NCBI GenBank assembly: GCA_031002005.1
Contig: JARYHS010013631.1
Coordinates: 63,237,832-63,301,831 of the forward strand
DNA from: Vandiemenella viatica
Taxonomy: Eukaryota > Arthropoda > Insecta > Orthoptera > Morabidae
DNA: 64,000 nt
Reading direction: 5' to 3'
Shown here: positions 10,075 through 21,889 of the stretch, in pieces
How the letters are laid out: each line of letters starts with the position of its first letter
Position numbering within the stretch: position 1 is the stretch's first letter
Position numbers and translations under genes: made by a program
The notes under the pieces: model-generated
The model's input: the letters and a program-made list of their open reading frames with translations, nothing else
Databases searched by the model: none
Told to the model about the DNA's origin: nothing

Positions 10075-12295
10075 GAATCTAGTTAAAAAAAAAAAAAAAA
10101 AAACTGGTGCCAAGTTCGAAAGTTAAGTAGTGATTTACGAGAGATTGGTATGCAGGTCCATTATTGTATGAATACTTCATGAAATTAACTGTAGCCTACA
10201 GTTTATTGACGGGGGATCAACAACTCCGTCCCGGACACTATAAAAGTACTCGTAACTAAGCTCTACTTGTTATTTTTCCTCTGCAACAATCGTCCACCAG
10301 TGTTCAAAAGAACAGAAGACCGCTGGGGTAGAATAGAACCGCCACCATTCTGATTTACAACTTGGGCACGGCTAGGGACAAAATGAAAAGGATCATGAAT
10401 TTCAGAATATCGCGGAGAGCTCTTTATATCAGAGACAAAAGCGCGCCGTGGACCTCAGCATAGGAAATATCTGAACAGATGCCGTCCGCTGTTTTGCTAT
10501 TTCTTTGAAGGAAATAACACAACTATTAAAATGAAATTTTTATATTGAATCCTGCTACTGCCCAGTATTGTAGCCTTTGAAGTACTCCTCTGTAGTTCCT
10601 GCACAAAATCCGACGTTTCTGCGGCGAAAAAAATATTCACGAGACGTTTGGTATACTGAGGTAGCGAATTTGGAATACAAAATAAGACCTTTCGGAGAAG
10701 AAATTTTTTTAATCAGACGAGCATTTATAAACTAAATCCGCGTGATGTTAATGATAGAGAGAGACTAAAACGCAATTTGACCACTTAAAGGAACAGACTT
10801 GTATCTGGCAGCATCGTCTGTCCTAACCGCCTTACCTAACATCGTAATCCTGCCCGGTAAGGGGGACCTACAGTTTTAAATGCAATCAGAACCGGAGCAA
10901 AATTCCTGCACGTTTCAGTTGTTTGATAGAGCTGAAGTATGGTTTTAGAGCGTCTCTACTCGTGTAGGCTGACAAATGTGATTGATGTTTCGGGATATCA
11001 ACTTTTGGTGTGATAATAGTTGACTGACGGGAAGCAACGTTTCTCATAACGGACTGTCCATAACATTATCTCATACAACTTTCATAGCTTTCAGACAGCT
11101 TTTCCCTACTCTTTCTTGTTACAACTAGTCACATTCACATGAACGTCCCCCAATTGTGACATCAGTATTCATTAAATAACATTTTTAGAGTTCAATTAAA
11201 CTTGTGCCTATTTAATCGTTTGGTTATTTTAGATCATTAGATTAACTGTTTCCGTGCTCTTTCACTCGTGCTATACGCTTCTAATAGGAACAAAGTAAAA
11301 GATAAGCTTGCTGTTCTCTATGAATAATACAAAGTTGAGGCATATAGTTTCATCCAAAGCAAAGCAATTAACGTACAAATATTAGCCAAAATGGTTTGCG
11401 GTTGTAATCATGTATGTGAACCAAATTCCGCGGGAATTATGATAACGGAGTGTCGTGTTAGTTTTAAAACTCTGAATTTAACTAACTTCTTCACGGCTTA
11501 AAATTTGAAACATTAGTAAAACTTAGTAAGCTTCATCTGTAATGAATATATGAGGCACCTAAAGATATTAGGACAGACACTGATTTCATGTTTATGATAA
11601 ATAATGTTTAAATATACCGAAATTCCCCAATTTTTTATTCCTCTTATGATTTGTTTGTAAAACATTATTTGTGTACAAAATTTTAGCTTTCTACGACGAC
11701 GAAAAGTACTCTAGAGGTTTGATGATCATCAATGAGGGAGTGAGTGACAAAATCATTGAAATGTGAATATTAGTAGCGTCCAAAACTAAGAACATAGCAA
11801 AATTCAACGTGTTTGTTAAACGTGCTGATATCTGTTCATAATAGAAATTTAAGGTACGTAGCGTCATCGAGACAGAAGATGTTAAAGTACGAAAATGCAC
11901 CGAATAACTTCCATAAAATGGTAGGCACTGCGGCAGTTGACTAGACTTGGCGGGAGCCTCCGTAACTCAGATCCAATGCTGTAAAACAATTTACTGCTTT
12001 TGTTGCGGATTGCGACTGCTTCCGCGCACTGGGCCTGCAATCTACCGGCTGTAAACTCAGTGGTGGGGATAATGACCCATTCGCCAGACCATTTAATTGG
12101 GTTCACTTATTGAGCTAAATGAGGCTATATAGTGTCACCTGCGCTCTAGGCAACAGGCGATTTTAAGGTCATCGAATAAGGCTGGTGAAGACATCTACTC
12201 ATCAAGCGCATATTAAATTGTTAAGCTGACATATCTGACCTGCAGTAAAATAACGTCAGTCGCTGGCCACGCGTCTAAAATTGTTTATGATATTT
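10075..12295. other. No gene recognised
   Basis: AT-rich sequence with a poly-A run at about 10086-10103. No transposon termini, tRNA-like boxes or long open frames were recognised. This is the longest featureless stretch in the left part. Confidence 0.5.
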
Positions 12296-12299
12296 TCAG

Positions 12300-12545
12300 C
12301 TTTCGGACCGAGCGTGGTGGGTGATCGGTTAATGCTCTGGCCTCGCATTCGGGAGGACGCCGGTTCGAATCCCCGTCCGTGTATCCAGATTTGGGTTCTC
12401 CATGGTTTCCCCAAATCACTCCAGGCAAATGCCGGGATGTTTCCTTCAAAAGGCCATGGCCGAATTCCTTCCCGTTCCTTATCCTCAGTCCCATCCCGTC
12501 TCTAATGACCTCGTCGTTGACGAGGCGTAAAGCCATAAAAAACCT
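12300..12545 (+). mobile_element. tRNA-derived SINE, family S1
   Basis: Plus-strand copy of the element at 9819-10064. It starts 'GAGCGTGGTGGGTGATCGG' (A-box region), has the B box GGTTCGAATCC, and shares the body 'CCATGGTTTCCCCAAATCAC' through 'GACGAGGCGTAAAGCCATAA'. Nearly full length. No convincing flanking duplication was seen. Confidence 0.83.
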
Positions 12546-12936
12546 TTCTTGAGATACTTTTATGTATTAGAAATCCACTCTTGCTACTTGAAGACACATT
12601 TAGGTACAAAGCTGCCCCATTGCCGTCTGGAAAAAACACAGGGAATGAAATCTGACCCTCCATTGATGGTCGTTTCGACTATTATGTAATTAAATAGGCA
12701 TTGTATTCTTCTCGCAAAATGAAACTTCTTCCCAGCTCTTAATATCAACTCCGTTAAGGCTCAAAACATGCAGTGAATTATTTCATTTAGTTTTAGAAGA
12801 ACATTTCTGGATCTAATTGCAGAAGGATAGCAATGGTGTTTGATTACTTCAGAAATCGTTTAGTACAGGTGACGTAGGACTTTGAAAGTATATGCCTAAC
12901 CAGTGGAGTGCAGCACAATGTAGCCTCAAAGATTTA

Positions 12937-14130
12937 CACTGAAGAGCCAAAGAAACTGGTATACGCATGCGTATGCAAACAGAGATATTTGTAAACACTC
13001 ATAGTATGGCACTGCGGTCGGGAACACCTATATAAGACAACAGATGTCTGGCGCAGGCGTCAGATCGGTTACTGCTGCTACCATGGCAGGTTTTCACGAT
13101 TTAAGTTAGTTTGAACGTGGTGTTATAGTCGGCACACGACAGATGGGATGCGGTGAGGTGGGGATTTTCCCGTACGACCATTTCACGAGTGCACCGTGAA
13201 TATCGGGAATCCGGTAAAACATCAAATCTCCGACATCGCTGTGGCCGGAAAAATATCCTGCAAGAACGGAACCAACGACGATTGAAGAGAATCATTCAAC
13301 GTGACAGAAGTGCAAGCCTTTCGCAAATCACCACGGATTTCAATGCAGGGCCATCAACAAGTGTCAGCGTGCGAACCATTCAACGAAACATCATCGATAT
13401 CGGCTTTCAGAGCCGAAGGCCCACTCGTGTACCCTTGCCGAGTGCACGACACAAAATTTTACGCCTCGCCTGGGCCCGTAATCACAGACATTGGACTGTT
13501 GATGATGGAAACATGTTGCCTGGTCTGACGAGTCTCCCTTCCAATTGTATAGAGCGGATGGACGTGTACAGGTATGGAGACAACCTCATGAGTTTATGGA
13601 CCCTGCATGTCAGCAGGGGACTGATCAAGATGGTTCTGTAATAGTGTGGAGCGTGTATAGTTGAAGTGACATGGCACCTCTGAAACGTCTAGATAAGACT
13701 CTGACAGGTGACACGTACTACGCATCCTGGCTAATAACCTGCATCCATTCATGTCCATTGTGCATTCCGACGGACTTGGGCAATTCCAGCAGGACAATGC
13801 GACACCCCATACGTCCAGAATTGCTACAGAGCGTCTCCAGAAACACTCTTCTGAGTTTAAACACCTCCGCTGGCCACCAAACTCCTCAGACATGAACATT
13901 ATTGAACATACCTGGGATGCCTTGCAACGTGCCGTTGAGAAGAGATCTCCACCACCTCGAACTCTTACGGATGTATGGACAGCCCTGCAGGATGCATGGT
14001 GTCAATTCCCTCCAGCACTACTTCATACATTAGTCGAGTCCATGCCACTTCGTGTTGCGGCACTTCTGCGTGCTCGCGTTGGCCCTACACGATATTAGGC
14101 AGATGTACCAGTTTCTTTGGCTCTTCAGTG
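12937..14130 (+). mobile_element. Tc1/mariner element, complete ends, dead transposase
   Basis: 1194-bp element with about 25-bp perfect terminal inverted repeats beginning CACTGAAGAGCCAAAGAAAC, inserted at TA. TA is duplicated at 12935-12936 and 14131-14132, as required for Tc1/mariner transposition. The interior carries a transposase reading frame (13083-14098) on the plus strand. Intact termini mean the copy could still be mobilised in trans in principle. Its own gene is broken. Confidence 0.93.
13083..14098 (+). pseudogene. Tc1/mariner transposase, DD36E-like, broken
   Basis: Cut-and-paste transposase gene. It opens with ATG at 13083, in the family's usual position, but hits an in-frame TAG after eight codons. 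A second open stretch (13153-13641) holds the paired helix-turn-helix DNA-binding region: 'SRTTISRVHREYRESGKT', a GRK linker and 'SVRTIQRNI'. The first catalytic Asp (in a W-S-D-E-S motif near 13530) is in another frame, so at least one frameshift precedes it. The last open stretch (13751-14098) carries 'QQDNATPHTS' with the second Asp and 'DMNIIEHTWD' with the catalytic Glu. I count 36 residues between them, more than the 34 of classical Tc1. It ends in the 'GPTRY' C-terminus. Dead gene. Confidence 0.9.
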
Positions 14131-14132
14131 TA

Positions 14133-14585
14133 TTTCGAATCATTTCACTGGCTGTGCTCTTCATATAACTCAAACAGAATAATACATCGAAATCGGTAGA
14201 CTTATTGGATGGAACTGTCATGGAACTTTCATGGTTAGGTGAAACTTTAACCAGGAATTACACTGTGTTAATGATTATGCGACATCATTATAACGCCATC
14301 TGTCTGGTTTTGTATCGCTCAAGTCAAAAATAACGAGACAGAAAAATAATTTATATAAGAATTAAGTTCTGTAGTAAAAGTAGCGATTAATGAGAGGCCA
14401 GCATCAGTTAAAAAGTGTACTAGAGAGTATTGTAGTTAATGTGTAATCTGTAAATAGAGAAACAATGAGGGAAATAAAAGAAAAATTTGAATGTGACGTA
14501 GTTGTTCAATGAAATACAATTACTGAGCAGTGATTTGCTGACAATAGTGAGAAATTACTGAATGACGAGGAATAAAATATATATA
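14133..14585. other. No gene recognised
   Basis: AT-rich linker between the mariner element and the RTE relic. It may include older, unrecognisable RTE sequence. Confidence 0.45.
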
Positions 14586-14589
14586 TTTG

Positions 14590-15255
14590 GAGAGTAGTTC
14601 AAACTGAAAATAATCCAAAGCAAGACAAAAGTAATGAAATGCAGCAAAAATGGTAGCAATAACAGCAGATCAAATTCAGAAAATTAAGTGTATTGTGTAA
14701 CTGAAGAAAAATTACAGCTCTTGACAGAAACAAAATCAAAATGAAAAGTAGACTACCACTAGCAAAAACAGAGTTCTTGAGAAGAGAAATCATTTAGTTT
14801 TAATCACTGAATTAGAACTCTGAAAGAAGTTTGAAAAAGGAAATGTAAGGGGCATAGCACATTATGGAAGTTAAGGTTGAACTTCAGGAATAGCAGAGAA
14901 AAGGAAAACTGAAGAAAATAAAATACGGCACTACAGAAGGATGCTCAAAATTAATCGGAAGGATAAAGTACAAAATGAATGTGTTTTTGGAAATGATAGG
15001 TGAGGAAAGAAGTTTGTGAAAGAGTCTCACACATAGTAAAGATAGAATTGTGGGTCCCATTTCAGGGCATAAGGGATTGGTTAACTTGTTATTGGAGTGA
15101 ATAGTTGGGGAAAAGAACGGTAGAGGAAGACAAATGTTAGACTACGTCAAGCAGTCAATTGTGGATGTAGGTTGTAACCAGAATGTTGAGATAGAGGGTT
15201 AGCTCAAAATAGAAACAAGTGAGGATGACATCAAATAGTCGAGAGACTAAAGACA
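14590..15255 (+). pseudogene. RTE-like LINE 3' fragment (copy A; holds the Gypsy empty site)
   Basis: Plus-strand decayed C-terminal part of an RTE-type polyprotein. Recognisable pieces in order are 'VMKCSKNGSNN'-like coding, 'LPLAKTEFLRRE', 'KIKYGTTEGCSK' (matching the 'MWCYRRMLKI' position of relatives), 'NVFLEMIGEERSL', 'GHKGLVNLLLE' and 'GRGRQMLDYVKQSIVDVGC'. Stops and frameshifts interrupt it. The same segment in copy B (32114-32192 plus 37464-37735) is split by the Gypsy element. The empty target GAATG is at 14977-14981. Confidence 0.7.
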
Positions 15256-15257
15256 GG

Positions 15258-15350
15258 AAATCATGAAAAACTGACATACGGATGGCCGGACAGGGAATAG
15301 AACTCACGTCCTACCGCATTGACAGTCCTGAACGTTAAGATCTCGTGCGC
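15258..15350 (-). mobile_element. tRNA-like SINE head, diverged (copy A)
   Basis: The minus strand reads an A-box-like 'CTTGGCGCACGAG', a degraded B box 'GAGTTCTATTCCC' and then 'TGTCCGGCCATCC', which resembles the start of the S1 body. It lies directly against the RTE end. The same piece is at 37746-37835. Confidence 0.4.
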
Positions 15351-15669
15351 CAAGATGACCTCGGTCTGCGATTGCTTGGTATTTCGACTGCTGGGACTGG
15401 AAAACATTCGGCTGTATATCTCCGTCGGGAAGCGCGCTGGTGGCTGGCGATGTGTGAGATTTACTGCGAGCAGATAAAAGCACTTCCCATCCGTGCCCTG
15501 AAGGCCCTCCATTAAAAGAATAGAGTCGCCTGCAGCTCAAAAAGACGTCCCGCCGGGTCACGCGTTAACACAACAGATTCTGTTTGTGAATCAGTTTGCA
15601 CACGAGCTTAGCTCTTCGTATAATGTCTGAGTAAGCGAAAGGAACGCGTACTATACGATTTAATCTGAC

Positions 15670-15850
15670 GTTTATCAGTTGGTTGGGTGGTAAACGTTCG
15701 GGTCTGGTACTCGGGTGGGCAAGGTTTTGATTCCCAGTGTGACAAATGATTTAAGATTCATTTGTTTTCCGAAGTCATTCTAGGTGAATGCCACAGGAAT
15801 GGTTCCTTCATTAAGACAGTGCTGAATAAAAGTTTTTTTAACCTAATCAG
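15670..15850 (+). mobile_element. S1-related SINE, diverged (copy A)
   Basis: Head 'GTTGGGTGGTAAACG' (A-box-like) and 'GGTTTTGATTCCC' (B-box-like), followed by 'GTCATTCTAGGTGAATGCC' and 'GGTTCCTTCATTAAG', which parallel the S1 body. Equivalent at 38158-38338. Confidence 0.5.
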
Positions 15851-16503
15851 TTAATATTCTGTATTCATGAGATCTATTTAAACAGTTGTTGATGGTTTAA
15901 ATGTTTTTTGTTACTATTATTTATTCTGAACTTTAGACAGTTTAAAATTTTGGTTAACCAATACAAATTGAATTACAGGTTTGCAGTAGGCATTTGTATT
16001 GTCTGCATTATCTTCCTACTTCATTTGATCGTCTCTATTACCTGCAAATTGAATACGTGATTTTTTTTTGTCAGTGTTTCCGAGGTTTGTGTCAACGTGA
16101 TTCTTAAGGTGGTCGCTACTTTTCGATCCAGAAATACTGGTTATACGAATGAAAATAAGACAAACAAATGGGACGAAATGTATGTTTGTTCACAGCTAAG
16201 AGGCATAACTGGCTCTCTCCCTATGAACTCTAATGTCATACTTTGTCAATATTTTATTTTTATTAATTTTATTATGAATTATTATTTTATTAATTTCAAG
16301 GAGCTCCTCAATGAAAGGTATTTTACGTACTAAATATGAATTTATTGTACACTCGTGGCCAAATCTTAGAGCAATATTACATTCTTCATTTACGTTTATA
16401 AATGTATAGGCTACCACATTATGTTATACAAATATCAGAATACATCAGGACTGGCAATTTAATCATCTATCGATATTATTTATTACTACCAGGCTAGCAT
16501 ATA

Positions 16504-16956
16504 CCGGGCGTTTCAAAAATGATCGGTATATTTGAAAAATCAATAAAAACTAAACGGGCAGCGACAGAATTACACCGTTTGTTGCAATATGCTTGGGACA
16601 TCAGTAAATTTTCAGGCAGACAAACTTTCGAAATTATTAACAATTTTCAACAATAGATGGCTCTGCAGGCGATTTGAAAGATATAGAAGTAAACGCAGTC
16701 TGTGAGTTCGCCATTCTGTAAGTCGTTTCACAGATTGCAAGTTTGCTGTGAAAAAATGGTTTATTCCTTAGACCTTAAGTTTTTTTCCAGACTGCAGAGC
16801 CATCTGTTGCTGAAAATTGTAACTAATTTCGGAACTTTGTCTGTCTGAAAATTTACTGTTGTCCGAAGCATATTGCAACAAACTGTGTATTTCTATCGCC
16901 ACCCGTTTAGTTTTTATTGATTTTTCAAATATACCGGTCATTTTTGAAACACCCTG
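16504..16956. mobile_element. Foldback MITE with long inverted repeats, TA-flanked (copy A)
   Basis: About 453 bp made almost entirely of two inverted arms of roughly 190 bp. The left arm starts CCGGGCGTTTCAAAAATGA and the right arm ends with the complement of CAGGGTGTTTCAAAAATGA. TA dinucleotides flank it at 16502-16503 and 16957-16958, fitting a Tc1/mariner-related non-autonomous element. The arms include 'GGTATATTTGAAAAATCAAT' and 'GTTTGTTGCAATATGCTT'. Copy A lacks about 22 bp at the loop that copy B retains (38985-39461). Confidence 0.82.
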
Positions 16957-17414
16957 TAGACACCATGAATATGTAATTAAATTGGTTAAACTTATTAAAG
17001 AATACCAAGCTGGCAAGAAAGATCAAAATGGATCGTAAAATGACAAAGTTTATAACACATTAACTTACAATAAACTAGCAAGAAATAATGACCATCATGT
17101 GAACTGGCTGAACATCGGGCAGTGAAAAATGATTATCTGTCCATGCGTTTAGTAATGCTAACAAGGAAAGAAAAAACAGAATGTGGCTACAGTTCGTGAA
17201 ATTTATTTGAGATAACTTTACCAGCTCGCAGATACCGTAGTTTCTGCAAACAGCTGTCGCACCCCGAAAACCTTCGCCGAAACGAAAGCTAAAGTTTCAC
17301 TTTTTCTCATATAAGGGACGCGGCCAGCTGTTTCCTTCTCAATCCACAAGCTTTGAAATCTCAGTTTGCGTCACTTAATCTTTTAATGATAACATTATTT
17401 TCTTAACTGCGCAT

Positions 17415-17760
17415 TTAGTAGAACACTGTTCTACTGTTAGCACATAGAGGTTGCTGCACATAGAGCGATCCTTGGTCACTGTTCTCTCTTCTGTGTCCGA
17501 ACGTAACCTGTGTTTGTTCTAACCTGAGTCGCCCATTCGTATTCCCAGCAGTCCACACAAGTCTTCGATAATACAGGACAGTCTGTAGTTGTATCGGAAC
17601 CCTCGCTTTCAAGCGTCAATCCTAATAGCAGGAGGGCATCCTCGGCAGCGGTAGTGAATAAATTCGGCCAGTAACTAGCATTAATTACAGAACTTACGTG
17701 CCTGGGATTCCTTCGCGAACACTGTACACGCAATTGACACTCAAAAGTCTTGTTTTATTT
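17415..17760. other. Unassigned region of higher GC
   Basis: An open minus-strand frame (17733-17476) carries no known motif. On the minus strand a sequence close to a consensus splice donor (CAC|GTAAGT at about 17702-17694) is seen. It is nearly identical in copy B (39921-40265), which says nothing about selection if A and B are alleles. Nature unknown. Confidence 0.25.
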
Positions 17761-17799
17761 GCAGTTTTTATTAATTTCACTGTAACGAATCATAACAGC

Positions 17800-18200
17800 C
17801 TACGTATCGAAAGAGTAACGGGACTAGCAAAAACAGGTTTCTTCAAAAGAAGAGGCATTTTAGTATCAAATATTCTCCTAAAAGTAAAAAAAAAAAAAAA
17901 GTCTGAAATTGTGTCACCAGAACTCAGAAGCTTCATGGCGTGTTGATTAGACTCATAAGTAAGAAACATCTGAAATGTGATGTTAAGAAATAAATTTGAA
18001 AATTAAGAAGATCCTTGAAATACGACATGGACTTGTTTTAGAATTAGATTTTCGCAAAATATTATAAAGGAAGATAAAGGAAGTGTGTAACATTTAGAGA
18101 TCTTTGGCACTGGTTAAGGGGAAATATTTTAGTGGAGGAAGACATAGTTAACAGTAGGTGAAGCAGATAATTAAGAAAATTGGCAGTATCGATTAAGTGT
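17800..18200 (+). pseudogene. Old RTE-like LINE fragment (copy A)
   Basis: Reads 'TGLAKTGFFKRRGILVSNIL', the same block as 'ALAKRAFMKKRNLLVSNID' in the better-preserved RTE at 48395-48995, interrupted by a poly-A run. Further on, 'GTGGAGGAAGACATAGTTA' resembles the region before the RTE stop. Heavily decayed. Counterpart at 40305-40700. Confidence 0.5.
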
Positions 18201-18654
18201 AAACATTTCAGATCATATTCACCGCAGCCTGTAGTCAATCAATTGTATCAGCTGTTAAATGTGACTGACTACAGCAGTAACATTTTTTTAAGCAATATTT
18301 AATTTGTCGTAGTAAAAAGGGCCTTTCTCGGCAAAGACGTCAGATGGAGATAAGGTAAAACTCTCGATGAAGAATGTCGTAATTTACACGGTTATTAAAA
18401 GGCTGTTGGCTAAACCAATACTCCCTGCTGCACCTTCCCTACTCCTGCAGAAAAACTATTGAAGTCGGTGTCCCTTGCAATCCGTCGCTCTTCCTCCACC
18501 GAACTTTCTGATACGGGCTTTGAAGGAAGATCACTAAATCACACACACCACCCTGTCATAAATCAAGTGACGCCACTCCTCGTAGCCATTCTGCAGATCC
18601 GCCAGGAAACCCAACCATCTCTGAGGTCTACACAATCTGTCATCTTATAGTTTT

Positions 18655-18765
18655 TACTGCGAAGTTTCTGTTACCTGCTGAGCCATTACAGTGTCTGCAC
18701 TGCCAGCGATTCGGGCACGTTTTCCGTGACTGTAAACTGCGCCTGGTGTACTTAACTTAAAAATA
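18655..18765 (+). pseudogene. Jockey-like ORF1 zinc-knuckle fragment (copy A)
   Basis: A short plus-strand frame reads '...AEPLQCLHCQRFGHVFRDC...', a CX2CX4HX4C zinc knuckle preceded by the Pro-Leu-Gln context typical of ORF1 nucleic-acid-binding proteins of Jockey-type LINEs. It stops about 11 codons later. Only this domain is recognisable; flanking sequence is unassigned. The copy at 41160-41270 keeps all four metal ligands and changes a loop Arg codon. Confidence 0.45.
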
Positions 18766-19569
18766 ACAGCCATTTTATGACTAGAGATATGAAAAGAAGA
18801 TTTGGGAAAAACACTGAATCCTGCCAGTAAGAGAGGTGGTGATGCAAAATACTTAATCAGCAAATATTATATAAATATATTCACTAAATTCAAAGCTTCC
18901 CGCAATTAGTATGGAGTAGACATGTGACACTGCTGATTGTACGTTGAGCGTGGACGCAAAGATCAGTGGAAAACTTTACGATTTCAGAAGAGTAAACCTG
19001 AATGGACCGACAGCGGATTTAAACTCTCTTATATTATCTTCATACCAACGTATGTGACATAGCCGGAACCAGGGATAAGCAATGATTGTGGATGATGTAA
19101 TCAGTATAGTTTTCGCTTGCCTTTTGCAGTGTAATGTAGCCAAATGTTACAGTGTATGTAGATGACTGAGGGCGTATGCTAAGTTGATTCTATATTGTCT
19201 CTTTTGTGTTATGAACCCAAAATCAATAAGTGGAAGTAAAAATCAGAGCAGCCTATTGACGTCCACTGTTTCAATAAACGTGAGAGAGAAGCAAGCCCAA
19301 GAGAACTTCAACAGCAACAGTATCATATACTCCTATTGCGTACATAGCATGTCATTATGCAACGGATGCCATTACATCTTCTTAGCTCTTGAACAATCCA
19401 TAAAGTGACTCAATTTCCAACTGCTTCAAACCTTCGGGTAATTAAACTTTGGTTCAGCCATTATTTCAATTAATTTTGTACGAAGACTTTATCTGATTGT
19501 AACACACCTCTAAGAGTCGTGACATAGTGCACAACAGTTTCTAGTATGTATACATGATTTCTTCTTCTA

Positions 19570-20606
19570 GGGACAGCATATGACTAAGTTTAAAAATGAG
19601 AGGAATAGATGAAGGGATTGTGGAATTAATAAAGAACATCTATGAGAAATGTGAGAATTGCGTGCGCATAGACAGTAAACATTCTGAATGGTGTCACACG
19701 GAAAGAAGAGTAAGACAAGGAAATGTTCTGTCACATGTTCTGTTTAATGTAGTATTAGATAAAGTAATCGCAGAAGTCCAGGGATACAGGGGTACTACAG
19801 AACTTAAGGTGATAGCATATGCTGATGACATCATAAAATGGGAGGAGACAGAGCAGTATCTGGAAAGAGAATTACGGAAATGGTGGACTGCAATGGTAAA
19901 GATGGTCTGGAGATTAGTGTGGAGAAGACCCAAATAATGAAGACAACAAGAAACACAGGCCCTTTGTAGGATATGTTGCTCGATGGCAAGAAATGGGAAT
20001 GGGTAGAATCGTTTATCTATCTGGAAAGCAAGGTAACTGTCAATGGAAAGATGGAGGAAGAAATAGGTCAGAGAGTAAGGAAGGGTGGACAATTGTATAA
20101 TCAGATAAAGGATGTGTCTGGATGTGGAACATAGGGAAGGATATCAAAATTCTGCTCTATAAAGTATATTACCAGCCCATACTGACTTATGCTTCTAAAA
20201 CATGAACATGGACAAAGAGAGGTATTAGCACATTGCAGACGGCAGAGAAGAGATTTCTGAGAGGGATAGAGAACGTCACGAGGAAAGATAAATTCAGAAA
20301 AGAAAACATCAGGGAGAGACTACAAGTGGAATCATTAGAAGAGATGTTAACAAGGAAAATACTGTAGTGGATGGGTCATGTTATGAGGATGGGTGGAAGG
20401 GAGGATGCCGAAAGTAGCATTGCTGAACAGCGGGAAGGGGGGAAGGGGACCAGTTGAAAGAGCTCGGGCAAGATGGATGGATCAAGTGAAGAAATATGCA
20501 GAGGCTAAGGGAGTCGTTTGGAGAAAAGCGATGGAGGAGAAATCTTGAATGACCATCAGACTTGGAAGAGGATGTGCAGGACGACCCGCAAAAGCGGAAA
20601 CGTCTA

Positions 20607-20645
<39 letters not shown>
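19570..20645 (+). pseudogene. LINE ORF2 3' part with (TGA)n tail (copy A)
   Basis: 5'-truncated non-LTR retrotransposon. In order, 'IVELIKNIYEKCENCVRID', a 'RRVRQGNVLS' motif, the catalytic 'AYADDI' box (about 19818-19835), then after frameshifts a stretch matching 'YGSETWTWTKRG', 'KRFLRGIEN', 'WMGHVMRMGGRE' and 'GRPRARWMDQVKKDAE' (best seen in copy B), ending 'TWKRMCRTTRKSGNV' and stop. The element finishes in a trinucleotide tail, (TGA)n at 20607-20645. Trinucleotide tails instead of poly-A are usual for the RTE clade. Several stops and frameshifts; not functional. Confidence 0.78.
20607..20645. repeat. (ATG/TGA)n microsatellite (copy A)
   Basis: Pure trinucleotide run forming the 3' tail of the LINE. 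In copy B (43118-43149) it is interrupted by GAC and GAT-AAT variants, so the length and purity differ between the two copies. Confidence 0.9.
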
Positions 20646-20822
20646 CCATGCCTGCTTCAGGGCGTTGGCGGTTACCACGGATGATATACCCCTGCATTGG
20701 AACTCTCTTGTAAGCATGAACAAGGCTAGTTCCCCATTACCTTCCCCAGCGGGTGTTTATAAATATGTATGTATGTGATAGTGTGAGTGTTGAGTATCGA
20801 CTGTTGCTTGTGTTGTATTTAA

Positions 20823-21168
20823 AGCCGCGTTCCCACGATCTCTTGTAACGGAGGCGGGACGGGATGGTAGCCGAAGTGTAGGGACGAGCGCGCGCCGCAG
20901 GTTAGCCCTCGCTTACCTCGCCGCCACCTCCCCACCACGTTGCCTAGTGTCGTTTGGCGCAGAGCACTTTACAGCAACAGAAGGGGTGTGCACCGCTGCT
21001 GCAAACCGATGACACCAGCGCACCTCTACACACGCCTGTGATGTTTACCGACAGAGAGTGGGTAGCTGCGTCTCATCTCCGCTAGCAGAGGCGGCCCTGT
21101 TCCCATGGCGTGTTGTTGAGTACTCGTCCCGTCCCGCCTCCGTTACAAGAGATCGTGGGAACGCGGCT
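20823..21168. mobile_element. PIF/Harbinger MITE (copy A)
   Basis: 346-bp element with long inverted ends starting AGCCGCGTTCCCACGATC (about 38 bp nearly perfect). It is flanked by the trinucleotides TAA (20820-20822) and TAG (21169-21171), a one-mismatch version of the 3-bp TAA/TTA duplication of Harbinger elements. The interior is GC-rich and non-coding. The family's exact ends and TAA duplication are proved by the nested copy at 43355-43686. Confidence 0.85.
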
Positions 21169-21174
21169 TAGTGA

Positions 21175-21522
21175 GGGATGAAGAAGGGAGAGGGTGAAAC
21201 CAGGTGCCAGCTCATTCAGGTCTACTCTTCCGAAAGTCATCTGAAAGCAGCCAGTATTAACGTCCCCATCCGATCGTCGAATCACCATCAACAGTGTGGC
21301 ATATCGTCACTCCAAATACACAGCGGTGAGGTTTAGTATATAACTCCGGCCTTTGGTGCTGAATCTTGAGATAAAGAATTGTGCACCACCGCCTCTCCTT
21401 CCCTGCCTGTCAATTCCTGAGGATAAAAATTTCTTCCTCCACCGGGGTTCAAACCAGCTAACCCAGGGGCAGCACGAGACACTATTATGATACCACAGCC
21501 AAATGAGCTAACGGGGCGGGTT
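21175..21522 (-). mobile_element. tRNA-derived SINE, family S3 (copy A)
   Basis: On the minus strand the head reads 'GTTAGCTCATTTGGCTGTGG' (A box) and 'GGTTTGAACCCCGGTGG' (B box). A GC-moderate body of about 250 bp follows, ending against the Harbinger MITE. The spacing of the two boxes fits a tRNA-derived pol III promoter. The body is unlike S1 and S2, so this is a separate family, or a tRNA head joined to unrelated sequence. Counterpart at 44025-44372. Confidence 0.55.
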
Positions 21523-21889
21523 ATATATGATCAATCGCGACAATTACATTTTTCCGGTCGAAGGCTTCGGACCATCCGATTGAAACTAATGAATGTCACA
21601 ACACGTGAGCGATTCGGTTGACTGACGGCCTAAACTGCATTGAACCTCGACTAGCTGTCTGTGGTGCTACAACATGATTTGCGCCCTAGTTTTTGGAGCA
21701 GTTAATGAAACCGCCGCAACGCCTGTTGCCAGCCTCAAAACAAAACCGCATCGGTTATCGATAACGCTGTCGACAATGAACAGACGAATAATATAGCGGG
21801 GGGTGCGTACATTAAAGTGGTACTGCAGCTCGCCCAAATTATAACACTCTTGTAGTCATTTATAATTGATCCCAAAAATGTGATTACTT

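Noticed and set aside
17476..17733. Host exon with an adjacent splice donor
   Set aside because: No protein family recognised, no acceptor or second exon found, and the frame does not begin with ATG. Kept only as an unassigned region.
20482..20697. Minus-strand frame with a long serine run
   Set aside because: The run is the translated complement of the trinucleotide microsatellite at the LINE tail.
21082..21291. Minus-strand frame crossing the MITE and SINE S3
   Set aside because: It spans the junction of two mobile elements and has no homologous motif.
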